From Mesodorylaimus sp. YZB2_4 (Eukaryota; Nematoda; Enoplea; Dorylaimida; Dorylaimidae), in contig JASANH010001160.1 of assembly GCA_030248295.1 (NCBI GenBank), positions 1 to 64,000 of the forward strand: a stretch of 64,000 bases of DNA, written 5' to 3'. The position numbers and the translations under genes are program-made. The notes under the pieces are model-generated. The model made no database searches, was not told the DNA's origin, and was given only the letters and a program-made list of their open reading frames with translations. The stretch's first letter is position 1; each line of letters starts with the position of its first letter. This document shows positions 22,540 to 34,000 of the stretch, piece by piece.

Positions 22540-25420
22540 TCACTGAGGCCGCACAGTATGTTGCGGAATAGGCGGCGGTAGAGACATGACTGCCATGGGT
22601 GGCCCAATCGATGGGTACGGCTGCGAGGATAGAGCGACTGGCATTTGATACTGAATAGGCACTACTTGCGAACAAGGAGATTCGGCCAAAAATTGACGGA
22701 AATATTGACATCCGCCCAATTGATAGAATTGTCGCAATGTGGTCAAATCTAAAATAAAGTTAAGGGTATTAGGGAGAGAGGAAACCCCTTTAGCTGGTCT
22801 ACGCATGTCCACCGCAGTCATCACCAGCAAGTCCTCGCACGGTTATTGCAAAAAATTCACATTTAAAACTAGCGGGAAAAATTGCTTTCTCTTACAGGAT
22901 TCATACAAAGAGCTGAATATATTATTTCCATGACTTTTCCAGGTTTCCTAGACAAAAAGTTTGATTTTTTATTTACCGTCCGAGCGGTAATACACTGATT
23001 TAAACTGCTTTACTGACTTCCAGTATGATCAACGGGTACGCAAAAAAGGCGGGTGATTCGAAATTTGAAACCCAGAAATGCGACCTCTTAGGTTTCCCTG
23101 ATTTCTATTAAAAAAATCCGATTTTCTCTGACATCCGCAGGTTTCCCAGATTCCCTGACTTTTAGCCAATTCTCCCGACCAGCACTGTATTCCCTGTCCT
23201 AACATCTGGACCTTGCCCATGAATAAACGATGTAGACTAGTCAGCTCCTTCTGTACAGACCCCAATCCACTGGAAATCGAGCTCCGATTTAGTCCCTTGG
23301 GATCTCACGTCAGCCTACACAATTGTCTGCACAACCTGATGCCATACGCACGCATACCTTCTTCAGTCGGTTGTTGCTCGGTGGGTCCAAACAGTTGCAC
23401 ACTGAAATTTTGTTGTTGCGTCGTCGCACTCGGCTGTTGCATGGGTGGTGGCACGTTGAACGAAGCCGGAGGCTGCGAAGGCCATAGAACACTCGATTCC
23501 ATAATTGGCGGCGGTGGCGGAGCTCTCGGCGAGATCGGGCCTTGAACCATCAACGGATAACGAATCGGAGATTGAACTACTGTCACTGGCGCGGCACGAG
23601 ACGAAGCCGGGCTTGTCGACTGCGAGACCATGTTTTCTCTAAAATTTAAAAAGAACTATATCATTTAACCAACTAAACCTCCGCTTACTTCTGAGGAGCA
23701 GGATTGACAGTCGGTACTTGATGATTTGGTGGCGCCCAATTGTTGACAACTGGTCCGAATGGCACCGAAAGAGCAGACGTCGCTGGCCAAGAATAGGAAG
23801 TATTTTGCCGACATTCTTGCCCCTGAGTCGTTGAAGTCCAAGTCGAATGACGAGTTCGAGACGCCTGCTGATTTGGAAAGTGAGTCTCGTGAATACGCAA
23901 TGGATTACGCGGTCCACCTTCCAAACGATCCATTTGTACTTGCAGCCTAAATTTTAAGAAAAACCGCACATCAATTTTTCTAAATTGCCACATCTTACTT
24001 CTGGCCCGATTGAGGCAAATATACGACGGCCATTTCTAGTTCAGGATCGACTTCTTGAACGATACCGAAATATGCTGTATTATCAGCATTGTCCAATCGA
24101 ATGAAACAATTTGTTCCAGGCGGGAAAGGAACGCCTTCGAATGCGCTATGCATCGAACGGAAGCGAGCTAAATAAACATCCAGGTATTAGTGCCAAGACA
24201 TAAGCATGGCTCGTTTGGCTAACAACAAGAGTCATACCTTTCTTTTCCTCCAACCAAACATCATATTCGATGTTTCGATAAACAACTGGATCGAGCGCCT
24301 TGGCCACACGATACGGGAATGGAGGACCAGTGATCGCCATTTTAGCTTCTTTAGTTCGAACATTCTCATCCACTGCGGGACGCCGAATCGCTGGAGCCCC
24401 CAAGTAGTAGGTCGCTGGGTGCGCATTCGGCCCTTCAGGGATAGGCGGATTCGATCGCTGACATTCACTTCCATTGGTCGGCTTGGCCTCAACAGGGCCA
24501 GAGGCCAAAGCAGTTCGAGCCATGCGTGAATATTGCGGATTAAAAGACCTAAATCAAATCAATTTATAAACGATCGAGGAGTAAAATCAAAACAAAACCT
24601 CTCCAAATCGAACGAGCCGTGCGGAGCCATCGGAGAATATCCAAGACTCAAATCAGCCGTCTGACCTTGCACGCCTGATATTGAACGAGTCAAAAACGCG
24701 TTTTGTTTGCGGATCAAACCGATAGCGGCCGATACTTCCGTGTCCATATGGAATATTCCTTTGTAAACTATCTCGTATACCAGAGCTGCAACCAATAAAA
24801 GCTTTGACAAATGGGATAAAAAGGCAGTAAATATGACCAACTTTGACAGATAGCCGCCTTTTGTTGAAATGAACGAGGATAGACGCAATCGAAATGATTA
24901 CCAAATGATTCGCATAAAACAACCTAAAAATAGAAGAATCGATAATCAGATCACATATCTCTGCAGATTAATCAAAGCAAACCTTTTTCGGAAACCCATA
25001 ATTCGTTACATTTACTGGAGGTTTCGATATTTCTTGATAGATCAAGAAATCGCGTCTAAAAATCAATCGATCGAATTATAATCAATAAAAAAATCGATTT
25101 TTTCACCTGTATAAAATGGCAAGGGCATGAATATAAGCCCGAGCTTCATTATAATCTTCAAATTTCTTTGGATTTCGACCGATATAATCCGAACAACATT
25201 GCTGCAATTCGCGATAAAACTTTTGAGTCGAATAGATCTAAAATCGCAAAACAAATGTTGAACTACTGTAAATACACAAAAAGAAATGCGATCGAACCTG
25301 TTCCGAAGCGGCTCGAAATAAACTCGTTTCATCGGTCGCCACTGGTTTTCGAAACAATGCCAATGACGCTAAGTAATCATCCATGGGATAACTACGGTAA
25401 CTTATTCCGCGGAAAGCCAT
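22540..25420 (-). CDS. otu: Otu/OTUD4-like OTU-Tudor protein with Ser in place of the catalytic Cys
   Basis: Ten exons in phase: 25420-25298, 25237-25107, 25055-24983, 24923-24842, 24785-24599, 24548-24238, 24167-23999, 23946-23689, 23638-23358, 22748-22540; 607 residues. The OTU domain starts [29 protein letters not shown] in register with Otu/OTUD4; continues RRDFLIYQE and [16 protein letters not shown] (catalytic-type His). Residues ~250-310 form a Tudor domain ([30 protein letters not shown]). The tail is Pro/Gln-rich and disordered. Active OTU enzymes have D-G-x-C-L-F-R; here it is TDETSLFR, so the nucleophile is Ser, as I recall for Drosophila Otu. OTU-Tudor proteins act on ubiquitin and RNA, and Drosophila Otu works in oogenesis. 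Start lies 689 bases from the divergent DHHC gene. Confidence 0.85.
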
Positions 25421-26109
25421 TCTTCCGACACCGAATATCGATCGGGATTATTCGTTAGTGACAACCGAACCAGAACAAGAAAACCCGGGAAAAAGACGAT
25501 CGAGCAATCTAGACGTTAAACAAACCAAACCACAACACGCGACAAAATATTTCGCGCACCCCGACAGTCGACTTCGTACCCGCCAAGGCTAGCTGACAAT
25601 GATTAGCATGGAGCCCTCCCTAGTTCTGTAATCATCTGCCGGAAAACTGGGACAATAAAAACCACTCGCGGATGGAAAAACACAAAATCAATTTCTTTTG
25701 TGGTAATATGCAAACAATGCCAGAAAATCAACTTTATTTGCTTCGTTCGTCGGCCTTTTTCTCGCAGTGTAAAGTGATCGCTTCAGCCCGCGAAATCGAC
25801 TGCTTATGACAAAAGTGGATGGATCGAATTGGGAAAAGGGGTGTGCGCGTACACAGGGATCGCCCCCTCCGCCCATATTGGGGCCTATTTGGTAGTGTAG
25901 TGATTCATTGCAGCGAAGTTCGTTTCGCTCTTGCCTCTGAATAAGTCTTCTTAAACCAAGAGTGAATCGTTATTCTAATGTGTTCCAAACGAAGAAAATC
26001 GGGCCGAAAATCAAAACTGCTTGAACTGTTTGGTAACCATTCGAATAAATCATCATTCTCGATTTGATGAATCCTTGATCAAACATCCGCCAAAACCTGT
26101 TGCACGAAA
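25421..26109. promoter_or_regulatory. Divergent intergenic region between Otu and DHHC genes
   Basis: The 689 bases separate two head-to-head starts and presumably hold both promoters and 5' UTRs. No specific motif can be assigned. The minus-strand frame at 25688-25876 is not supported as a gene. Confidence 0.35.
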
Positions 26110-29100
26110 ATGGCGCTAAAAATCAGCCGTTGCATGCCCGCAATTTTTGCTTGGATTCTTCTTCTTGGAGTTTCTGGAGCGTTTTATAGTTTGGTGTAAG
26201 TGCTGCTGATTATATAAAAATCTGATGATTCTGAGGTTTTAGCTTAGCTTTGCTTTTAAAACTTTCAGAATCCCAAAATTTACCGAGGAATTTGGAATTT
26301 TCGGAATCGTCGCTTCGATCCTAGAGATGTTATTATTCATATCCGTCGTAGCGAATTTCTTGGTGGCCACTGTTATGGACCCCGGAGTTATGCCTAAAGG
26401 TACATTGAGTGTGAGCTATCACTTTCAGTATGGATCCAATTCTAATTTTTTGGTGTACGGCCTCAAATAATCGGCTGCGAGCTGTATGATCGTTTTTAGC
26501 CACGGACATGGAAGAGCAACAGCACACCGAATTTCGAGCACCCATGTACAAAACGACGGAAATTTACGGTATCAGTGTGCGAATGAAGTGGTGTACGACT
26601 TGTCATTTTTATCGACCTCCGCGATGCAGTCACTGTTCAGTTTGTGACTTCTGCATTGACGTAAGTATTTTGGCGTGTCATCCATCGCCAATGCCGATCT
26701 GTCTGGGTTTGTCCAAGCTTGAATTGTTAGCTTCTTTATCCTCATTCCCACGATATTTTTTCTTACCTGTTCGGACTTGGAAAATTTTTAGGTGCTCCCT
26801 AAACTACATTAGTTTCCAATTTGTCATCATATGGTTTTTCGTGTTGCAGAGCTTTGATCACCATTGTCCGTGGCTCAACAATTGTATTGGTCGTCGAAAT
26901 TATCGTCATTTTTTCGTGTTTTTGCTAACATTGACAGTACATATTATTTGTGTATTTTCCTTTTGCTTCTTCTATACATTGCGAACCAAGTAAGTCACTC
27001 GTCATTTATTCATCTTGAAACAACAAATATGTTATTTCAGAGAGAACTTATTGACCACATACAACATCAGTTCTATGGTAATTATGGTTCTTAGTGGGGT
27101 CATCTTCATGCCTGTTATCGCCTTGACTTCATTTCACGTTTTCCTCGTTGCTACTGGCAGGACAACCAATGAGCAAGTGAGTCATTTGTTTCTCAATCCT
27201 TCTCACTTTATCTCCGTGACAGAAGAGGGGATTTATGCGTGACGTCTTCGACGTTGTTCCTAGTTTTCTTCCTGAGAAAGCAATACCTAAAAGCTCTTTG
27301 CCACCTAAGACGCTAAGGTTTTAAGAGGCTTAGCAGGGGCGAGTTAATGCGCGGATCTGTGTGTTTTGTCGCAAGTGCACCTGTTCTTAACGATATTTTA
27401 AAAACTTTCTTGTCTGGATATTAACAGGATGTTTCTATTATGGGTTTGTCCTTCTAAAAAGCCAGCTAATTAGTTTTTAAATGTTAAGGAAGCTATTTGC
27501 TTTGAATTCTTGGTCCTGGACAGCCAGCCGTTAAAAGCCGTTGCTAAGAGAAACGAATATTTCCTTTTTAGGTGACTGGAAAATATCGAAGCGGATATAA
27601 TCCGTTCAATAAAGGATTTTGTAGAAATATAGCTCAAGTTTTCTTTGGACCACAATATCCAAGGTAAACTTTTTTGCGCATTAAATGGGATGTATGTGCT
27701 GTAGAAATGTAGAGGATAGTCAAAGGACGCGTTTGGGAAAGTTGCTTGCATGGTCACTGGTCAACGTTAGGAGCAGGTTTCGTATTTTCGCCAATGAAAG
27801 TGCTTGGAGATGGGTCATGGTTTGATGGGGTGGACACCCAGAAGCTTTGGAATTATACAACCTTTCTTTGATTAATTAGAAAGCTCTATCAGAGCTCTGG
27901 CCATTGGCAGGATGAAAGAAAGGGTCATGAAAATAGTTTTAGAAACCGCGAATCTTTGACCGCTGACCACGCAGATGATGACGCAAAAAAGTCAGAGGAC
28001 ATATCTCAGCGAGCTGACCTCGTAATAGATGGCTGTGATGCGCATACTAGATTCGGTTTTGTAGGTTTATTGATCTTGTTGGCCGACAAGAAGCACCAGA
28101 TTTTCACAATTCGATAGCAGCTGCTCGAGAAAACGGTAGGCTGGGTGACACGGCAGTGCCAGCGATGGCTTCGACACCACTGTCATCGATCGAACCTCAG
28201 CAAGTGCATGTCTACACACCGGAAGATGAACACGGCCCCAGTGGATCGAAGAAACACGGCCACGATGGATTCATCGAGTATAAACCTGTAAGTTTGGGAT
28301 GTCTTAGGGGTTGGTGGTTTCCAATCAAGGGGACTGGTTGCATGTTGATCATCTCATTATCTGCACAAGCGAGCGGCCGCGGTGGTTCAGTGGCTCGGCA
28401 TTCGTCTCCCTCTATTGCTTTGGAGCGAGGCTGGGCTTGTCGCGTGTTCGATCCCCGGTGACGGTGCTCGGTTTGCAAGCCATAAACCCTCGCTGACCTT
28501 GCACGCCAGGCCGTGGGTGACCCACCCGGTCCCCGGTCGTAGGCAGTCGACTTTCGAACACCGACAGGGTTCAGCCGTGAGTCCTCCTGCCATCGTCATG
28601 AAGTGGGTGCCCAGTCCAGGACTCCCTCGCGTGGAGGTGCTCCCAGTGAAGGAACGCTGCTGAGTGTGGGTCCCCGCACAGCTTTGCTTAGAGGGGTTGA
28701 CTGCTGGCTAGCTATAGGCTATAGACTGGTTGGACAAAAACTTTAAGAATACCAAGTGATCGAACAACTTTTGCCAAAAAGTAGTGGAGTGATTGTGGTT
28801 TCGGCATGATTATTAGCGATGTGTCGTTCGGGATCGGGACTGTCTCAATCCCGACCAGGATCGGGATTTTTAAAGAGTTCGTTTGTTCACTTTTTCTTAT
28901 TCGCTATAGATGACCTACAACCCAACCTGAGTAGCCAACCAATATAGAGCCAAAACCTCTGTTTCATTGCGTACAGTATTTATGACTGCATTCAAAATCA
29001 GTCTCTCGAAAAAAGCGGAAAAGCAGGTTATGAATTGAAAAACAAAGCCCTTCTTCCCTTTTTATCAGTTCGAACATCGCTAAATTTTCTCCAGTTTTCC

Positions 29101-30262
29101 TCTCCGAAACGTCTCCGCGCAACCACTTTTTTATCGGGATCGGCTTCTAGAGGGGCGATCTTGAACGAATGCTAATAGGTTGGGATCAGGGCAACCCTGA
29201 TCGGGATTTTTTCTAGCGTTCTGGTTTTTTCGTAACTGTGAGCCTAGTTTCCTCGCTAAAGCACACTTTTCAGTCATACAGCTTTTTTGGACTTGGATAT
29301 GCCAGACCAGTCACCCCTAGAATTGCGCAAAAGGCGCTACAGGTTATATAAAACAGACAGTACTTTCCAGCCTAGCGTGCCTTTACGCCCTTGCAGAATC
29401 CCCGTGCCTAAACTTCGGGATCCTGGTCTGTCGCTAGTGATTCCAGATCAAGGGTTGATCCAGAAAAGAATGTCTCTTGTCAAAATTTGGTGGTTGTTTA
29501 CCATTTTCTTTTCCTTTTTAGCTGAAAAAGCAACCGATGGATTCACTGAAACCTACTACAATGGACGTAGAAGAGGGTCGATCAAATTTTGACGATATTA
29601 GTCGCGACTCGTCGTTGGTTACAATTGGACGATATTTGAAAGATGGGAGCGGGATTGGCGAGGATGATAGTGAACTCGGTTTGGACGCTCAGGGATCGAA
29701 ATGTAATTTATTGGATGAAAATGAATCTGCTTTGGATGGTTCGGCCATAAATTATAGAAGAGGGCGCGATGTTGAGACGGGATTTGTGGAATATGGAGAC
29801 GATCGATATTCATCGCCCGGAAATGAGCGCTATTTGCAAATGTTGAAAGAAGCTTATAGCGGTGCTGATCCGAAGCAAAAGTCGCCCGCTCCTGGTAACG
29901 GTGGGCCATTGGTGAATGGACCGAGTAAGAATGTAAATTATGAAGACCAAACGACGAATGCTGCACGAGCCATGGGAGGGCCGCCGAAATTCGCCTACGT
30001 TCCTGCATCGGCAATACATCAGTCGTGTGTGAATAAGAGTCAATCGATGGATGCATTGAAAGGCAATAAGAGAGGGGAGAGCGAGATATCGAGCATACCC
30101 TCTCGATTAACGCCCGTTAATGATGCCAATTACAAGAGACCTTTGTCATTTACTCAAGCTGTTCAACTTCACGACTCGTTGACACAATCTGATGCGAATA
30201 CGAAGAGTGGCAAGCGATGTGCGCATGGAACGGGTAGCACTGTGAACGAGATACGTGTCTAG
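26110..30262 (+). CDS. ZDHHC8: DHHC palmitoyltransferase, ZDHHC5/8-like
   Basis: Eight exons in phase: 26110-26195, 26269-26399, 26500-26660, 26850-26989, 27041-27176, 27572-27663, 28065-28287, 29522-30262; 569 residues. TM1 ([16 protein letters not shown]), TM2 ([15 protein letters not shown]) and the DPG motif precede a Cys-rich domain ([24 protein letters not shown]) with the catalytic [14 protein letters not shown] spanning the exon 3/4 junction; TM3 and TM4 follow and the TTxE motif (TTNEQ). It transfers palmitate from acyl-CoA to protein cysteines at membranes. The long disordered tail and domain order fit the ZDHHC5/8 group. The last residues NEIRV end in a hydrophobic-x-hydrophobic pattern that could bind a PDZ domain. 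The subgroup assignment is inferred. Intron 7 carries a SINE and a MITE. Confidence 0.85.
28373..28680 (+). mobile_element. tRNA-derived SINE, copy B
   Basis: Begins GCGGCCGC, has an A-box-like GGTTCAGTGGCTCGG at 28383-28397 and a B-box-like GTTCGATCCCCGG at 28446-28458, the spacing of a tRNA promoter, then a tRNA-unrelated body shared with copy A (CATAAACCCTCGCTGACC, GCACGCCAGGCCGTGGGTG). It sits in intron 7 of the DHHC gene. Confidence 0.7.
28815..29174 (-). mobile_element. GATCCC-type MITE, copy 3 (inverted, old)
   Basis: The left end TAGCGATGTGTCGTTCGGGATC and right end GATCTTGAACGAATGCTA are diverged inverted repeats of the ends at 34126-34813. The interior, read in reverse, matches copies 1 and 2 (ggctactca ggttgggttgtaggt-type block at 28908-28935). 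The target duplication is no longer visible. In intron 7 of the DHHC gene, beside SINE copy B. Confidence 0.6.
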
Positions 30263-31047
30263 TGGTGAGTGTGTGCTGGTTTCAGTGTCCTATGGCCTGT
30301 AAAAAGAAGGGAAGATTATGTGTAGGGTATTCTGATCTGCCTTTCATCGGGATATTTCTCGTGGGTTTCCATTGTTGTGTTCTCTTTTGACCACACACCT
30401 GCGTGACCTTTTTTTGGTTATTACTAATTATTTTCTAGTAGATAGGCAAAAATTACGTGCGGCCAAAAAAGTATTTGGGGTGCGCTATGAGTACGAGTAT
30501 GTTTTATCATTTGCACCCAGTTTTTCTGTTTTCCTTGCTCACCAAGTTTTTTCTTGCCTATTATGGGTTTGTATATTGGATCTTCCCTCGCACATCCAAT
30601 GCATTTGGCTTTGTTGCTAGGAAACATGTTTGGTGATCCTTTTTGACCTGTGCAGAATGCATCCGATGCACGGTTTTGTTCGTATATGAAAGACTAGCCA
30701 TATTTGCCCATCTGCTCAAAACAAGCCACCCGCACGCCCATTCCGCTGAAGACCCGCGCTGAAAAAATGGCCGATTTAGAAACAGGTGGGAGAGGAAAGC
30801 GACCGGCGTAGAGGCTAAAAGTGAGACCTAGTTTACTCAGGGAACTAAAGTCAGCTACTGGGGCCATACACGTTTGCACAGTCACGAAGGCAAGAATAGA
30901 ATGGTTCACTCGGGAGGCGGACAGCGTAACCCTATGGTCTACGCAGATGGCACAAAGGGCACTGAAACTTAGCTCGAGGACGATATACGAGAGTAGCTCG
31001 CCGCGCAACAGGATGCCATAAAAATACCATCTTTTATCACCAGACTT
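30263..31047. other. Convergent intergenic gap
   Basis: Between the stop codons of the DHHC gene (+) and POFUT2 (-). It presumably holds both 3' UTRs. Frames such as 30694-31008 (-) show no recognisable product. Confidence 0.5.
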
Positions 31048-34000
31048 TCAGGACTGGACAATCTTCCATTTTGCTGGCTGCTCGCACTCGTCTATTTGAT
31101 CATCGGGACATAATCGATTGAAAGTGGTGGACGGATCAAAGCCGAGAATCTCACGATCGTCTTGAATTCGAAATGAAAACGTCGACACATGGCTGCCAAT
31201 GAAATAACGTGCGTGTGCGCAGATCCATTGATCGATAATCGAGACACCACCATCTTTGTATTTCTTCAAAATATCCTCGGGTGGGATATATCGTTTCAGA
31301 GTAATCGGAGATTCGTTAATCGTGTGTGGCTCGAGAGATTTGGAAAGTTGTTGGATTTCTGAAAAACATAGATTTGGTCAAGGCGAATCGCCCAGTCAAA
31401 CCATTCACCACAGGGAGGCTCGTACAACTACTCGCTTTCACACAGCCCATGAGAAGTGATATGACAGGCCAGGCCGGGTCGGAGTAATGGGGTGATGATA
31501 ATGGATTTATCGACTGTGTTGATATGTATCAACGCTCTGTCAACTACGCTATACCCAAGGCGAATTCAACCTGTGATTCCCCCTTGCCAATTCAAGTTTA
31601 AACTACGGATTAGTCCAAGACAGGTGCCGCCACCTCCTAATTGGCACTTGTGTAACCAGAATTCCTGGGCGGTGGGGAGATCGACACTCTTTCTGGCTGA
31701 GAGACGTCAACCTGGGAAGCAACAACCGAAGAGGGTGACGTCTCCAATCCAGGGAGTGTATCGATCTTCCGATCGCCCAGGAATGCTGGTTATACTTGAC
31801 ATCTTCCAGCACCAATGTTCAGAGGCGTTGACAGCATTCCTATGGTATGATCGTACACTGTTGGGCGGTGAGAGAGGATAGACTGAGCAGCCAAGTTGGT
31901 ATCGGCGGTTGGTTAGAATGCATACTGTATGCCTTTGAACACCATTCTTCTCGGAACAATGACGTTTGCCGTAAATTCATGCGCTTTGCGCAAAAAATTT
32001 CTCACGTTACGGCCCTTACAAACAACTCGCAGCAGAGTAGCTTACAAAGATTGTAGAAACCACTTCCAACATTTAGTGTTCACTCCACTGTAATTTATTG
32101 TGCCTTGTTTTTTCTGTCGATCCCATCCCGAATTACTGTTTCCCTATTTTTAAAACTGTTCTTAACCGCTCAGTTCACTTACCACTACGACTCGTGTCAA
32201 ATCGCACAATGTCTCCTAGCGTCAACTGATGCACAGACCTGAGAGGATCGATTATCTGCACAGATTCCGCGCAGGTGGGAGCATCACACAGCCAGGCATA
32301 GGAGGCTGGAAGACTCGATCGGCTGCGCTTGGTTTTAATTTTGCTCGACCAGCCCTCCTTTAATCATTTCGGTCTACGACCCCTGACTGCGCTACTAGAG
32401 TCTGCCTCAAAGTATTACCTTAACTCCTGGAGCCAGTTCGCCTAAGACATGTCCTTAATATTAAGACATCTAAAGTCCTATCTTACATCATTGAACTTCG
32501 ACCGTCCTAGCTGAATGTGAAAGTACCCTCTGATCTCTCAAATAGGGTCAACTAGGCAGTTCCTATCCTCGTTCAGATAATGGACGTATGACCTTGGGTC
32601 TGTGCCAACAGTGAAGCGTGCTTGATAACATCTTTCGCCCCCCCCCCCCTTGCTGGTGATAAAAAATTGAACTGCACGGATTGGCGGTGTCCTGGCCCAA
32701 GTTCTAGATCTAGTGCGCATTACATCATGTTTTAGCTTTAGAGCCTGTAATCCCTGTAAGGCACTTAGCTGACTAAGGCAACACCCCACCCCTCCCAGGC
32801 CCACCTTGACCTTTTGCCCCTCATATTTCCCCTTTTCCGGAGGTTTCGGAAAGCGAACCCAGTTCTGTACGTACCACTATCAGGCGCATCCGTTGCCAAA
32901 AATACAATTGATAAATTCCACTTTCGCAATAATCTTTCGATTTGCCTGGCCGTTCCTTCGATGCTTGGTAATTCTTTCCGATGGGCGTGCACAAAATCTT
33001 TTCGGCGCCAATGAACACAAATGAACGAACCACCCGTCGCATCGCCGTGCTTTGTCTAAAAAAAACATAATTTCAAAGCTATGTGTTGTGACAGCATGGG
33101 CACTTTACCTTATGCTCTCTCCAATCATCGGGCAAAACGGTCCCGTCGGTTTCATCGTCAGAGTCCAACTCGATGCGTCGAAACTCGTCCGCAATTCTTT
33201 GCAACTCTTTGTTGTATCGCATACTTTTGCGAGCCTAAATCGGTCAGTGTACAGTCTATGTGCTGATAGGATGCAGAACAAGAACTTACGTTCCAATAAT
33301 GGATATCTCCGAAACTATCATGCAAAATCGTCTCCGCTCGGTCGATCATAATTGATCTGAAACGCAGAGTAGAATGACTCATGGGTTCTCCATCTAATCA
33401 CGCACATCCGTACAGCAGGATATCGATCGGGAGATCGATTTCTGATTTTCGCTACACAAATCGATATCTGATTATCCAGATATCGACCAATTTCCTGATT
33501 TAAGCTGAACAGTCTACGCTATCAAGCGATTGCATCAATCAATTAATCGATATCTGGTTCTCCTGATGTCGACTGGTCAGATCTATCGATTGATATCAGA
33601 AAAATCGAAAATCGATCGATAATTTCCAACGCAATATCCTAACCACGAATCCAAGAAGCCGCAGGTTAGGAAGAAGTAAAGGCCTTCCAGCCACTCACCT
33701 CGCTGTGTTATTTTCTGCCAATATCAATGGCAATATGGTGGAAGTATGGCCTTGAACAGAGATGCAGTGCAGAGATTTGGCTGAAACGTAGTCCTCGTAA
33801 CTCCAGAACCAGCCTCGCCAAAGCCCGTCTGATTCGGACTGATAATAATACCGTATGTCAATGCACGGCCTGAAATCCCATTTCTCTTCCCATTTCCCAT
33901 CTTTCCATCCTTCAGCATAGTGTTGAAGATAATAAATAATATCGATCTGAGGCTTGCCAGTTTCTAAAAAGATAAAAAACAACGATTAGGTAAATAAAGG

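Noticed and set aside
24869-25458. Plus-strand frames across the Otu gene
   Set aside because: They are shadows of minus-strand exons whose splice phases and OTU motifs are consistent.
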